Of a stretch of DNA of 15,991 nucleotides, positions 1 to 8,394 are shown piece by piece. This stretch comes from JBLMZW01 sp050259035 (GTDB taxonomy: Bacteria; Bacillota; Syntrophomonadia; Syntrophomonadales; DTU052). The notes under the pieces are model-generated. The model was not told the DNA's origin and did not search any database. It saw nothing but the letters and a program-made list of their open reading frames with translations. Made by a program: the position numbers and the translations under genes. The stretch lies in contig JBLMZW010000231.1 in the NCBI GenBank assembly GCA_050259035.1, positions 1-15,991 on the forward strand. Direction: 5' to 3'. The stretch's first letter is position 1. The number at the start of each line of letters is the position of its first letter.

Positions 1-2174
1 AAGGCCGCCGCCTGAGCTGGGGGGTTCCGATTTGTGTTATCCTGGGCACTTTAACGATTGCCCGGGGTTACCTGTTATGGAGTAATGTAATTACAATTAT
101 AGCCCTGGCTATTATGGTACAGTTCACGACTATCAACCAGCAGAAGAAGTGGTTGGCGATACCAGCGTTAACTGTTGCTATCATGCTGGTAGTCAAGACG
201 TCGTTCCTGCTCTTTAACGAATTTACTCTGTATCGGGAAATGGTAGTGCTTTTTGAAGCTCTGATAACTGGAATCTTAGCTTTTGTATTCTTAGTAGTAA
301 AACAGATTTCTATGGAACATAAACAGCTGCAGGATTTTAATTTCGAGGATTGTACCGCTTTTGTCATAATGGGGGCCGGATTAATAATTGGTTTGTCTGA
401 TATAAATTTATTTGGGCTATCTTTAACCGGCATAGCCTGCCGGCTCGGTATTCTGATGGCAGCCATCCTCTGGGGAACCGGTGCCGGAACTATAGTGGGA
501 GTGGCGAGTGGAATTCTCCCATCCCTGAATTCGATCTCAATGCCCCGCATGGTGTTAATATACGCTGTTTCCGGGCTTCTAGCGGGTCTCTTCAGAGGTT
601 TCGGCCGCCTTGGCAGTGTAGTGGGGTTTATTTTGGGCAGTGTTTTGTTGTCTGTTTTTATGACCAGCAGCCATCAAGCCTTATTGGGGTTATGGGAAAG
701 CGGTATTGCCATAGGTCTGTTTTTCCTGATCCCGGAAAGGATTAAAGAGATGGTGTTAACCGAATCCAAAGAACCAGGTTCTAATATGGATACCCATGTC
801 AAGGAAATGACAGCTGAACGGATGAACCAGCTAGCCAAGGTTTTTGAAGAAATATCAATGACCTTTGCCGGAGGTGAGCAGCCGGCAGAGTCTCCAGCTG
901 AACCGAATGCAGTGGGAAAAGTATTTCAAAATATAACCGAAGGATTTTGTCAAAAGTGCGGATCTTATGAAACCTGTTGGGAGAGAGAATTTTATAAGAC
1001 CTACCGGGAATTCTTCAATCTCTTTAGCATCGCGGAACTCAAGGGGTCGCTTGACTACGACGAGGTCGCTTCTGAAGTTAGAAAGAGGTGTATTCGTCCC
1101 CGGGAATTGGTCACAGCGATCAATGGGGTTCTGGAATCGGCCCGGGTAAGTGAATACTGGGAAGTAAAAATAAATGAATCTAAGGATTTGCTATCCCACC
1201 AGATGAAGGGAATCAGCGGGTTGATTAGAAAACTGGCGGGAGAGATTAATCTGGATTTGATGGTGGATAAGGAATTGCAGGCGAATCTGACCAGGGAATG
1301 CCGGGAAATGATGATTCCCATTCGTGAAATAACCCCGATTACAGGAGGCAATGATCTGGTTTTCATGAAAGTAACTGCCGACGCTTGCATGGATAGAGAG
1401 ACTTGCGATGTAATGCTGGCCCCGTGCATTTCAACCGTAATGGGAACCCGTTATGAGGTAAGTCAAAGGCAGTGTCCCCGATCCTCCAGGGGTAAGTGTG
1501 AATTTGTTCTGGCCCGGGCTTTTAATTATCGAATAAATACTGGAATAGCCCAGTTGGCCAAGGCCGATGTTTCGGGAGATAGTTTTAATGTAGTCACCCT
1601 GAAAGATGGCAGGGAATTAATAGTATTAAGTGATGGTATGGGCATAGGTAAAAGGGCCGCCCAGGAAAGCAAAGCGACCGTAAACCTTTTAGAGGAACTA
1701 CTGAATACCGGATTTGGAGAAGAATTGGCGCTGCAGACCATTAATTCAGTTTTATTGCTCCGAAATAATCAGGATAGCTTTGCCACTGTGGATCTGGCGA
1801 TGATCAATTTATATTCTGGTGAAGTCGAATTTGTTAAGATTGGGGCTTCTCCTTCTTTTCTTAAGAGAGGCAGCCGGATAGGTGTGATCAGCGCTAATAG
1901 CCTGCCAATTGGCGTTCTGGAGGATTTGGAGATTCCCTCTGAGAAGAGAAACCTGGTACCTGGTGATATGCTGGTCATTGTCAGTGATGGAGTTTTAGAA
2001 CCGGATAAAACAGTAGGGGAACGGGAAGCATGGTTACAAAGGCTTCTCAGCCAGACTCGAGAGGAGGATCCTCACCGCCTGGCAGAAATAATTATCAACC
2101 ATAGTCTGAATATGGCCCGCGGTAAGCCCCGGGATGACATGACAGTAATTTGTGCCCGGGTCGAAGTGAATTAG
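1..2174 (+). CDS. spoIIE: Stage II sporulation protein E, PP2C-type serine phosphatase (5' partial)
   Basis: SpoIIE is the membrane-bound phosphatase at the asymmetric septum that dephosphorylates SpoIIAA and so activates sigma-F in the forespore; it also interacts with FtsZ. The frame is open from the first full codon at nt 3, so the start lies upstream of the window; the ATG at 114 is internal. About 723 codons are present, against roughly 800-830 in the family. Up to about nt 740 the protein is a run of hydrophobic membrane segments. A central regulatory region with the conserved cysteine cluster CQKCxxxxTC (about nt 947-980) follows. The C-terminal PP2C domain (about nt 1550-2165) carries GDSF, SDGMGxG (about nt 1629-1650), a second SDG (about nt 1981-1990) and DDMTV near the end, whose aspartates bind metal. 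No convincing terminator follows the stop. It marks the organism as a spore former. Confidence 0.97.
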   Translation, partial: GRRLSWGVPICVILGTLTIARGYLLWSNVITIIALAIMVQFTTINQQKKWLAIPALTVAIMLVVKTSFLLFNEFTLYREMVVLFEALITGILAFVFLVVKQISMEHKQLQDFNFEDCTAFVIMGAGLIIGLSDINLFGLSLTGIACRLGILMAAILWGTGAGTIVGVASGILPSLNSISMPRMVLIYAVSGLLAGLFRGFGRLGSVVGFILGSVLLSVFMTSSHQALLGLWESGIAIGLFFLIPERIKEMVLTESKEPGSNMDTHVKEMTAERMNQLAKVFEEISMTFAGGEQPAESPAEPNAVGKVFQNITEGFCQKCGSYETCWEREFYKTYREFFNLFSIAELKGSLDYDEVASEVRKRCIRPRELVTAINGVLESARVSEYWEVKINESKDLLSHQMKGISGLIRKLAGEINLDLMVDKELQANLTRECREMMIPIREITPITGGNDLVFMKVTADACMDRETCDVMLAPCISTVMGTRYEVSQRQCPRSSRGKCEFVLARAFNYRINTGIAQLAKADVSGDSFNVVTLKDGRELIVLSDGMGIGKRAAQESKATVNLLEELLNTGFGEELALQTINSVLLLRNNQDSFATVDLAMINLYSGEVEFVKIGASPSFLKRGSRIGVISANSLPIGVLEDLEIPSEKRNLVPGDMLVIVSDGVLEPDKTVGEREAWLQRLLSQTREEDPHRLAEIIINHSLNMARGKPRDDMTVICARVEVN

Positions 2175-2283
2175 AGGCATCTAAACTAAATCAATAGGCA
2201 TCAATTCTATATCATACGATACCGGCAGTCTATAATGTCTGATTAGAATCCGTTCTCTATTTCCCTTTCTGACTTCCTCACTT

Positions 2284-2310
2284 TTGATTCACTCACAATT
2301 CTGAGATAAT
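2284..2310 (+). promoter_or_regulatory. Possible sigma-A promoter for tilS
   Basis: An extended -10 (TGA-GATAAT, hexamer 2305-2310) is preceded by TTGATT at 2284-2289, only 15 nt away, which is short. It lies in the 169-nt spacer between spoIIE and tilS, 33 nt before the tilS start. A perfect TATAAT also occurs at 2231-2236 but has no recognisable -35. Weak evidence from sequence match only. Confidence 0.35.
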
Positions 2311-2343
2311 CTTAATAGAGTATGAAAATACACCGGAGGAACA

Positions 2344-3723
2344 GTGCTTAATAAAGTATGGCAGTTTATGGTTCATAACGAGATGATTCTGCCAGGGGAA
2401 TCAGTCGTTGTAGGTGTTTCCGGGGGTCCGGATTCGGTTGCCCTGTTGCATTTTCTTTTACAGCTAAAAAAGCAGGGAAATTATGAAGTCTTTGCTGCCC
2501 ACCTTAATCACGGTCTTAGAGAAGAAGCTTTATTAGACCAAGAATTGGTTGAAGGCTTATGCCGGAAATGGGATGTTCCTTTCCGGATGGATAAAAGTAA
2601 TATAAAGGAGATTGCCAGAACCAGCGGTCAGTCAATCGAACAAGTGGGAAGAGAAGTCCGATATCGTTTCCTGCATCAGACAGCCGAGGAATTTGGCGCG
2701 GTCAAAATAGCCGTAGCTCATCATCGGCAAGATCAGGCTGAGACGTTGTTAATGAGATTAATACAGGGAACCGGACCCCGTGGGTTGCAGGCCATGTTAC
2801 CGAGGCGCAGCCAAATCATCCGCCCCTTTCTTTGTCTTGACCGGAACGAGATTGATAAATATCTAAAAGAAAATCATATCGATTACCGTATTGATTCCTC
2901 CAACTTTGATAAAAATTATTTAAGGAATCGTATTCGGCTTGATCTTCTTCCGCTGTTGGAAGAACGGTTCAACCCTCGAATAGTTGACGGCCTGTGCCGG
3001 CTAGCGGATTTAGCGGCGGAAGAGAATCTTTATTGGGAAAGCGAAATAGAAAAGGTTATTAACCAGGTAGCTAATAGCAATTCAAGTACTGTAAATGTAA
3101 ATATAGATAAATTAAAAAGTCTGCACCCCGTTTTAGGCTATCGTCTTATTCAGAAGGTATTGTATAAATCCGGTGCCGAGCGTTTGTCTCACAACGATCT
3201 GGATCGAGTTATGAAATTAACTGGCACTGCTGCGTCAGGACGCAGAGTTAAAGTATCGGGAGGCTTATTGGTTACTCGAAGTTTTAATAATCTGGAGATT
3301 GGTCAGCCAAGAACTCAGCCAGATTTTTGCTACCAACTTCAGATTCCGGGTGAGGTCTATGTAGCTGAAATGTCAGCCGTGATTAAAACACGGATCGTGA
3401 AGGAAATCCAAACCCCCGGCAAGAATATAGTTTATTTGGATTGGGATCAGGTGCAAAAACCTTTATACATTAGATCCAGAAGAACTGGTGATCATCTAAA
3501 TCCTGTGGGTATGACAGGTTCAAAGAAGGTAAAGGATATTCTGATCGAGGCCCGGGTCCCGGCTTCCCAACGTGGTGGAATAGGTATCCTGGCCTCGGAC
3601 AGCGAAATATACTGGGTAGTTGGCATTAAACTGGACGGACATGCCCTGGTTACATCAAGGACTACGGAGTCTCTTGAAGTAAGCGTTCGGCAAGAACCGG
3701 CCGTAATTGCCAAGGAAATTTGA
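2344..3723 (+). CDS. tilS: tRNA(Ile)-lysidine synthase
   Basis: TilS ligates lysine to C34 of the CAU-anticodon isoleucine tRNA, using ATP, so that it reads AUA as isoleucine; the enzyme is cytoplasmic and essential. The N-terminal PP-loop ATPase domain has SGGPDS at residues 26-31, the AHHxxDQxET motif at about 125-133 and the DxSNxxxxxxRNRIR stretch at 185-198. The C-terminal half (to residue 459) fits the TilS tRNA-binding and C-terminal domains, and the length is normal for the family. The start is GTG, placed 4 nt after GGAGG at 2335-2339. It follows spoIIE and precedes ftsH as in many Firmicutes, but the commonly intervening hypoxanthine phosphoribosyltransferase gene is absent here. 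Confidence 0.95.
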   Translation: MLNKVWQFMVHNEMILPGESVVVGVSGGPDSVALLHFLLQLKKQGNYEVFAAHLNHGLREEALLDQELVEGLCRKWDVPFRMDKSNIKEIARTSGQSIEQVGREVRYRFLHQTAEEFGAVKIAVAHHRQDQAETLLMRLIQGTGPRGLQAMLPRRSQIIRPFLCLDRNEIDKYLKENHIDYRIDSSNFDKNYLRNRIRLDLLPLLEERFNPRIVDGLCRLADLAAEENLYWESEIEKVINQVANSNSSTVNVNIDKLKSLHPVLGYRLIQKVLYKSGAERLSHNDLDRVMKLTGTAASGRRVKVSGGLLVTRSFNNLEIGQPRTQPDFCYQLQIPGEVYVAEMSAVIKTRIVKEIQTPGKNIVYLDWDQVQKPLYIRSRRTGDHLNPVGMTGSKKVKDILIEARVPASQRGGIGILASDSEIYWVVGIKLDGHALVTSRTTESLEVSVRQEPAVIAKEI

Positions 3724-3736
3724 ATTATGCTACAAT
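3707..3736 (+). promoter_or_regulatory. Predicted sigma-A promoter for ftsH
   Basis: TTGCCA (3707-3712), an 18-nt spacer and TACAAT (3731-3736) with the extended TATGC just upstream form a good vegetative promoter. The -35 lies inside the last codons of tilS and the -10 just after its stop. The expected transcript begins near 3743 and gives a leader of about 27 nt before the ftsH ATG, so ftsH and the genes after it need not depend on the upstream promoter. Confidence 0.6.
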
Positions 3737-3769
3737 ATGACATACTGAAAAGAGGGGGGGGCGTTATTT

Positions 3770-5623
3770 ATGGAAAAAACCCTTAAAAACATTGCCATAT
3801 ACGCCTTAATTGTTCTTCTTGCCCTTTTTGCTGTTAAAATGACGTCTTCTCCAAAAGCTGAGAAGATTTCACTCGATTATAACACCTTCTATCAGGAGGT
3901 TACGCGTAACCACGTGGAAAAGGTTACTGTAACTCCTAATGGAGATGTTTATGAAATAGAAGGGAAATTCAAGAAGAGTTATAAAAACGGTAAAGAATTT
4001 ACCAGTACCGCTTTAAAAGAAGAGAATCTTACCCCGTTTCTGCGCAGTCATAATGTAAAAGTGGAGCCGAAGCCGGAAGAAGGAGCCCCATGGTGGACCG
4101 GGCTATTAACTACTGTTCTTCCTATTCTTTTGCTGGTAGGGTTTCTCTTGCTGCTCATGCAGCAAACTCAGGGCGGGGGCAACAAGGTAATGCAGTTCGG
4201 CCGCAGCCGGGCGAGAATGATGGCCCCCGAGAATGTCAAGGTGACTTTTAATGATGTTGCCGGGGCTGACGAGGCAAAAGAGGAACTGCAGGAGGTCATT
4301 GAATTTTTAAAGAACCCGGCCAAATTCTTGCAGATTGGGGCCCGCATCCCTCGCGGAGTTTTATTGTTTGGAGCCCCAGGTACAGGAAAAACCTTAATGG
4401 CTAAAGCTGTGGCGGGAGAAGCAGGGGTTCCGTTCTTCTCGATTAGCGGCAGCGATTTCGTTGAAATGTTCGTTGGTGTCGGCGCGGCCCGGGTTCGAGA
4501 TTTGTTTGAGCAGGCCAAGAAAAATTCTCCCTGTATAGTATTTATTGATGAGATTGACGCCGTTGGCCGCCACCGGGGTGCTGGCCTGGGCGGCGGACAC
4601 GATGAGAGAGAACAAACTCTAAATCAGTTGCTGGTTGAGATGGATGGGTTCAGTACCAGTGAATCCATCATAGTCATTGCGGCCACTAACCGGCCGGATA
4701 TTCTTGACCCCGCTTTACTGCGTCCCGGACGTTTTGACCGGCATGTAGTCATCTCCAAACCCGATGTTAAAGGACGCAAAGCGATTCTAGAAGTTCATGT
4801 GAAGAACAAGCCCTTGGAGCCTGATGTTGAATTGGATGTTCTGGCGAAAAGAACTCCCGGGTTTACTGGTGCTGACCTGGCTAATACCGTTAATGAAGGT
4901 GCTTTACTGGCGGCCCGAAGAAACAAGAAATCCGTTGGCATGAAAGAGATGGAAGAAGCAATAGAACGGGTTATTGCGGGCCCGGAAAAGAAAAGCCGGG
5001 TTATTTCCGAGCGGGAAAAGAAACTGGTGGCCTATCACGAAGCTGGTCATGCCGTGGTGGGGTACAACCTGGATAATACCGATAAGGTTCATAAAATATC
5101 CATTATTCCACGTGGAATGGCCGGCGGTTATACCATGCTGCTGCCGGAAGAGGATCGTAATTATGCCACTCGAACCGGGCTGTTGGATGAAGTTATCATG
5201 CTTCTGGGCGGCCGGGTAGCGGAGAACCTGGTTCTGGAAGAGATTAGTACCGGAGCTCAAAATGACCTGGAAAGAGCAACTGAAATAGTAAGAAAGATGA
5301 TTACTGAATATGGAATGTCAGAAAAACTGGGACCCTTAACCTTCGGACACAAGAATGAAGAGGTCTTCCTGGGTAAGGATATATCCCGGGATCGTAACTA
5401 TTCGGACGCTATAGCCTATGCCATTGATCAGGAAGCGCGCACTTTCATTGAAGACTGTTATAACAAAGCCAACGAAATTCTAGAGAATAATATGGATAAA
5501 CTAAACCTGGTGGCAGAGAAATTAATGGAGCTAGAGGTACTTGAAGGTGACGAATTCCAGGAAATTATGAATGGGGACTCCGTTGCTGCCGAAAAAAGTG
5601 AAGAAATAGTGGGGGAAGCCTGA
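3770..5623 (+). CDS. ftsH: ATP-dependent zinc metalloprotease FtsH
   Basis: FtsH is the hexameric, membrane-anchored AAA+ protease that degrades misfolded membrane proteins and selected regulators; in Bacillus it is needed for efficient sporulation. Of 617 residues, TM1 is at about 7-25, an extracytoplasmic loop follows, and TM2 is at about 111-131. The AAA module shows Walker A GAPGTGKT (201-208), Walker B with IDEID (259-263) and the second region of homology around 305-324. The M41 protease domain has HEAGH (423-427) and the third zinc ligand D499 in STGAQNDLE. The ATG lies 8 nt after an eight-G run (3754-3761) acting as ribosome binding site. The C-terminal acidic tail is usual. ndk begins directly at its stop codon, so the two are surely cotranscribed. 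Confidence 0.98.
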   Translation: MEKTLKNIAIYALIVLLALFAVKMTSSPKAEKISLDYNTFYQEVTRNHVEKVTVTPNGDVYEIEGKFKKSYKNGKEFTSTALKEENLTPFLRSHNVKVEPKPEEGAPWWTGLLTTVLPILLLVGFLLLLMQQTQGGGNKVMQFGRSRARMMAPENVKVTFNDVAGADEAKEELQEVIEFLKNPAKFLQIGARIPRGVLLFGAPGTGKTLMAKAVAGEAGVPFFSISGSDFVEMFVGVGAARVRDLFEQAKKNSPCIVFIDEIDAVGRHRGAGLGGGHDEREQTLNQLLVEMDGFSTSESIIVIAATNRPDILDPALLRPGRFDRHVVISKPDVKGRKAILEVHVKNKPLEPDVELDVLAKRTPGFTGADLANTVNEGALLAARRNKKSVGMKEMEEAIERVIAGPEKKSRVISEREKKLVAYHEAGHAVVGYNLDNTDKVHKISIIPRGMAGGYTMLLPEEDRNYATRTGLLDEVIMLLGGRVAENLVLEEISTGAQNDLERATEIVRKMITEYGMSEKLGPLTFGHKNEEVFLGKDISRDRNYSDAIAYAIDQEARTFIEDCYNKANEILENNMDKLNLVAEKLMELEVLEGDEFQEIMNGDSVAAEKSEEIVGEA

Positions 5624-6067
5624 TTGGAACAATCTTTTGTTATGGTAAAACCAGACGGGGTGGAAAGAGGATTGATCGGGGAAATCATCTCGCGGATTGA
5701 GGCCAAAGGCCTGCGTCTGGTTGCACTTAAAATTATGAAGATCGAAAAAGACCTGGCTCGTGAACATTATATAGAACACGCAGATAAGCCATTCTACGGA
5801 GAATTAGTGGGGTTTATTACTTCTGCCCCGGTGGTAGCTATGGTGTGGTCGGGGCCGGGAGCTGTGAAAGCAATACGAACAGTTATGGGTACTACCGATC
5901 CTTTAACCGCAACGCCCGGAACTATTCGCGGCGATTTTGGAATACGTGTATCTCACAATCTGGTACATGGGTCAGATTCACCGGAAGCTGCATCAAGAGA
6001 AATTGGACTATTTTTTAGTCCAGATGAACTAGTTAATTACGAAAGGCAAATCGACTCCTGGATCTGA
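5624..6067 (+). CDS. ndk: Nucleoside diphosphate kinase
   Basis: Ndk transfers the gamma-phosphate of ATP to nucleoside diphosphates through a phosphohistidine, balancing (d)NTP pools. The 147-residue protein is of normal length. It shows MVKPDGV near the N terminus, the ATPGTIRGDF segment (96-105) and the active-site NLVHGSD with catalytic H115. The start is TTG immediately after the ftsH stop (TGA|TTG, no spacer). This gives MEQSFVMVKPDG, the usual family N terminus, whereas the ATG at 5642 would remove the first beta-strand. A GGGGG tract (5611-5615) lies 8 nt upstream inside the ftsH 3' end. It is translationally coupled to ftsH and followed by fhs after 55 nt. Confidence 0.96.
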   Translation: MEQSFVMVKPDGVERGLIGEIISRIEAKGLRLVALKIMKIEKDLAREHYIEHADKPFYGELVGFITSAPVVAMVWSGPGAVKAIRTVMGTTDPLTATPGTIRGDFGIRVSHNLVHGSDSPEAASREIGLFFSPDELVNYERQIDSWI

Positions 6068-6122
6068 TGAGGTTATCCCTGGTTTGGGGGATGTGGTGGA
6101 TTTTCTCATTAGGGGGGCCAAA

Positions 6123-7790
6123 ATGAAAAGTGATATTGAAATAGCCCAGGATGCCAAATTAGAAAGAATCGAGACCATTGCTTCCAAAGCGGGAGTAAGA
6201 GAAGATGAATATGAGCCCTATGGGCATTATAAGGCCAAAGTATCCCTATCTCTGCTTCAACGTCTGAAAGATTCCAAATCCGGCAAAATGGTTCTGGTAA
6301 CCGCAATAACTCCTACGGCTGCCGGCGAAGGAAAAACTACCATAACAATTGGCCTGGGACAGTCCCTGAATAAGCTGGGAAAGAAAACCATAACCGCGGT
6401 TAGAGAACCCAGTATGGGACCTTGTTTCGGAGTAAAAGGCGGGGCTACCGGAGGCGGATTTGCTCAAGTAGTGCCTATGGAAGACATTAATCTGCATTTT
6501 ACTGGTGATATACACGCCGTAAGTACCGCCCACAATCTACTGGCAGATCTTATAGATAACAGCTTGTATTTCGGCAACCCGTGCCGTATGGCCTCCAATC
6601 GAATAACTTGGCCTCGAGTGGTTGACTTGAATGATCGTTTCCTGCGGCGAGTGGTGGTAGGACTCGGCGGACCGGCCAACGGTATTCCTTTAGAAACCAG
6701 TTTTGATATAACGGTTGCATCGGAAATTATGGCCTGTTTGTGCCTCTCCCGTGATTTGACTGATTTAAAAGAACGCTTAAAAAAGATTATCGTTGCCTAT
6801 ACCGAGGATGGCAATCCAGTAACAGCCGAGGATATTGGGGCAGTTGGCTCCATGACCGTTCTTTTGAAAGATGCAATTAAACCTAATCTGGTTCAGACTC
6901 TGGAAAACAATCCGGCCCTGATACATGGAGGCCCCTTTGCCAATATCGCTCACGGATGTTCCAGTATCGTGGCAACAGAGATGGGATTAAAACTGGGCGA
7001 TTACCTGGTAACTGAGGCGGGGTTTGGTGCTGACCTGGGTGCGGAAAAATTCCTCAATTTGAAATGCCGTTTGCTGCAAAAAGGACCGGATGTCGTTGTT
7101 TTAGTGGCATCAGTCCGAGCCTTAAAATTGCATGGTGGAGTGCCCAAAAGCCAGTTAGGTCAAGAAGATATCAAAGCAGTGAGTAGAGGGTTAGCTAATC
7201 TTAAGAAACATCTGGAGAACATCAAGAAATTTGGTGTTCCGCCGGTGGTGGCATTGAATCGTTTTCCCGATGACTCCGATGCGGAAATTGATCAGGTAAA
7301 AAATCTTTGCGGGAAAATGGGTGTCCGTTTCGCTCTAGCTACCGTCTGGGCTGATGGTGGCGAAGGCGGTCTCGATTTAGCCCAACAGGTAATCGCAGCA
7401 TCTGAAGAGCCTTCCGAATTTCATTATCTTTATTCTCTCGATGAGCCAATGACATCGAAAATTGAGAAAATCGCCACTGAAATATATGGGGCCAGTGGGG
7501 TAAATTATTCCGCCGCAGCACGTAAATCCCTGGACGAGATTGAAAACCTCGGTTACGGGGGGCTTCCGGTTTGCGTTGCTAAGACTCAATATTCTTTAAG
7601 TGACGACCCCACTTTGTTAGGCTATCCTGAAGGCTTTGTGGTAAATGTCAGAGATATAAGACTTTCGGCCGGAGCCGGATTCGTTGTGCCTTTAATGGGT
7701 AATATTCTGACTATGCCTGGACTGCCGAGAAATCCAGCCGCTTATAAAATAGATATTGACGAAAATAACCGAATTTCAGGACTATTTTAG
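6123..7790 (+). CDS. fhs: Formate-tetrahydrofolate ligase (10-formyl-THF synthetase)
   Basis: Fhs makes 10-formyl-tetrahydrofolate from formate, THF and ATP. It is the entry of formate into the methyl branch of the Wood-Ljungdahl pathway and a source of one-carbon units for purines; in the reverse direction it can yield ATP. The P-loop TPTAAGEGKTT is at residues 63-73, REPSMGPCFGxKGGAxGGG at 94-112 and EDINLHFTGD at 120-129. I chose the ATG at 6123, giving 555 residues as is typical, because a six-G tract (6112-6117) lies 5 nt before it. An in-frame TTG at 6084 would add 13 residues without a ribosome binding site. It probably belongs to the ftsH-ndk transcript and supplies charged folate relevant to the folate and pantothenate genes downstream. 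Confidence 0.97.
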   Translation: MKSDIEIAQDAKLERIETIASKAGVREDEYEPYGHYKAKVSLSLLQRLKDSKSGKMVLVTAITPTAAGEGKTTITIGLGQSLNKLGKKTITAVREPSMGPCFGVKGGATGGGFAQVVPMEDINLHFTGDIHAVSTAHNLLADLIDNSLYFGNPCRMASNRITWPRVVDLNDRFLRRVVVGLGGPANGIPLETSFDITVASEIMACLCLSRDLTDLKERLKKIIVAYTEDGNPVTAEDIGAVGSMTVLLKDAIKPNLVQTLENNPALIHGGPFANIAHGCSSIVATEMGLKLGDYLVTEAGFGADLGAEKFLNLKCRLLQKGPDVVVLVASVRALKLHGGVPKSQLGQEDIKAVSRGLANLKKHLENIKKFGVPPVVALNRFPDDSDAEIDQVKNLCGKMGVRFALATVWADGGEGGLDLAQQVIAASEEPSEFHYLYSLDEPMTSKIEKIATEIYGASGVNYSAAARKSLDEIENLGYGGLPVCVAKTQYSLSDDPTLLGYPEGFVVNVRDIRLSAGAGFVVPLMGNILTMPGLPRNPAAYKIDIDENNRISGLF

Positions 7791-7810
7791 GGATTTTTCT
7801 CCTGTTTTTT
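7777..7810 (+). terminator. Weak candidate terminator after fhs
   Basis: CAGGA (7777-7781) and TCCTG (7800-7804) are complementary and are followed directly by six T (7805-7810). The stem is only 5 bp with an 18-nt loop, and its left arm lies inside the fhs coding end, so efficiency would be low. An overlapping AGGG/TCCT pairing is an alternative. Confidence 0.3.
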
Positions 7811-7869
7811 CTTGAATGAATGTATACAATATATTAATGTGATATGAACCTGTTTGAAGGTGATCTTTT

Positions 7870-8394
7870 TTGAAACGTATTGAATTAATCTTAAAAGATC
7901 CAAGCTTCATAGATTATATTAACCGAAACACCCTTTCTGACCAGGAACACCGCTATTGTAAACATGATTTGGCCCACATGATCGACGTGGCCCGAATTAC
8001 GTATATCTTAATTTTGGAGCAACAGAGTATCGGTAACTACATAACCACCGGCAGTCTGTCCGGCAAGATGGCGGCCCGGGAAACTATTTACGCTGCCGGA
8101 CTTCTTCACGATATAGGCAAATGGAAAGAATATATGACCGGAGAGGATCATGCCGCATTTGGTGCTAGATTGGCCCGGGAAATGCTGCCCCGGTTATTTT
8201 TTAACGATAACGAAATTGATGTTATATCACAGGCCATTTTTGAACATCGCAACATCAGTAAGGATATGAGCTTTCTGGGAGAAAAATTACACCGTGCCGA
8301 TAATTTGTCCCGGGTTTGTTCTCAATGTACGGAAAGCACCAATTGCCTAAAATACCAGAATAAAGAAATAGGTACACATTTGTTGGTTTACTAA
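7870..8394 (+). CDS. HD-domain phosphohydrolase next to folP
   Basis: This is a 174-residue HD-superfamily metal-dependent phosphohydrolase of unknown substrate. Visible metal-site candidates are H36 (HDLAHMID), the HD pair H80-D81 in LLHDIGKW, H94 in GEDHAAFG, H126 in FEHRN and D143 in HRADNLSR. The C terminus after the HD fold has three cysteines, C150-x2-C153-x5-C159, with C30 near the N terminus; these could bind a metal or form disulfides. The start is TTG with AAGGTGAT (about 7856-7863) as ribosome binding site. There is no signal peptide or membrane segment. It stands 82 nt before folP, suggesting a role in folate synthesis such as removing phosphate from a dihydroneopterin phosphate. 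That is inference; a nucleotide or signalling phosphohydrolase is the alternative. Confidence 0.75.
   Translation: MKRIELILKDPSFIDYINRNTLSDQEHRYCKHDLAHMIDVARITYILILEQQSIGNYITTGSLSGKMAARETIYAAGLLHDIGKWKEYMTGEDHAAFGARLAREMLPRLFFNDNEIDVISQAIFEHRNISKDMSFLGEKLHRADNLSRVCSQCTESTNCLKYQNKEIGTHLLVY

Noticed and set aside
68..550. 160-codon open frame on the minus strand inside spoIIE
   Set aside because: It is antisense to a membrane-encoding part of spoIIE, has low-complexity basic composition and no recognisable domain; a shadow frame.
2175..2343. tRNA or structured RNA in the spoIIE-tilS gap
   Set aside because: No cloverleaf, GGTTC-like arm or strong hairpin is visible; only a twice-occurring AGGCATC and promoter-like AT-rich segments.
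6084..6122. In-frame TTG at 6084 as the fhs start
   Set aside because: There is no ribosome binding site before it, and the extra 13 residues precede the usual family N terminus; ATG 6123 with a G-tract fits better.
6068..6122. ZTP (pfl) riboswitch before fhs
   Set aside because: This class can precede fhs genes, but the 55-nt gap is too short and lacks its conserved GC-rich segments.
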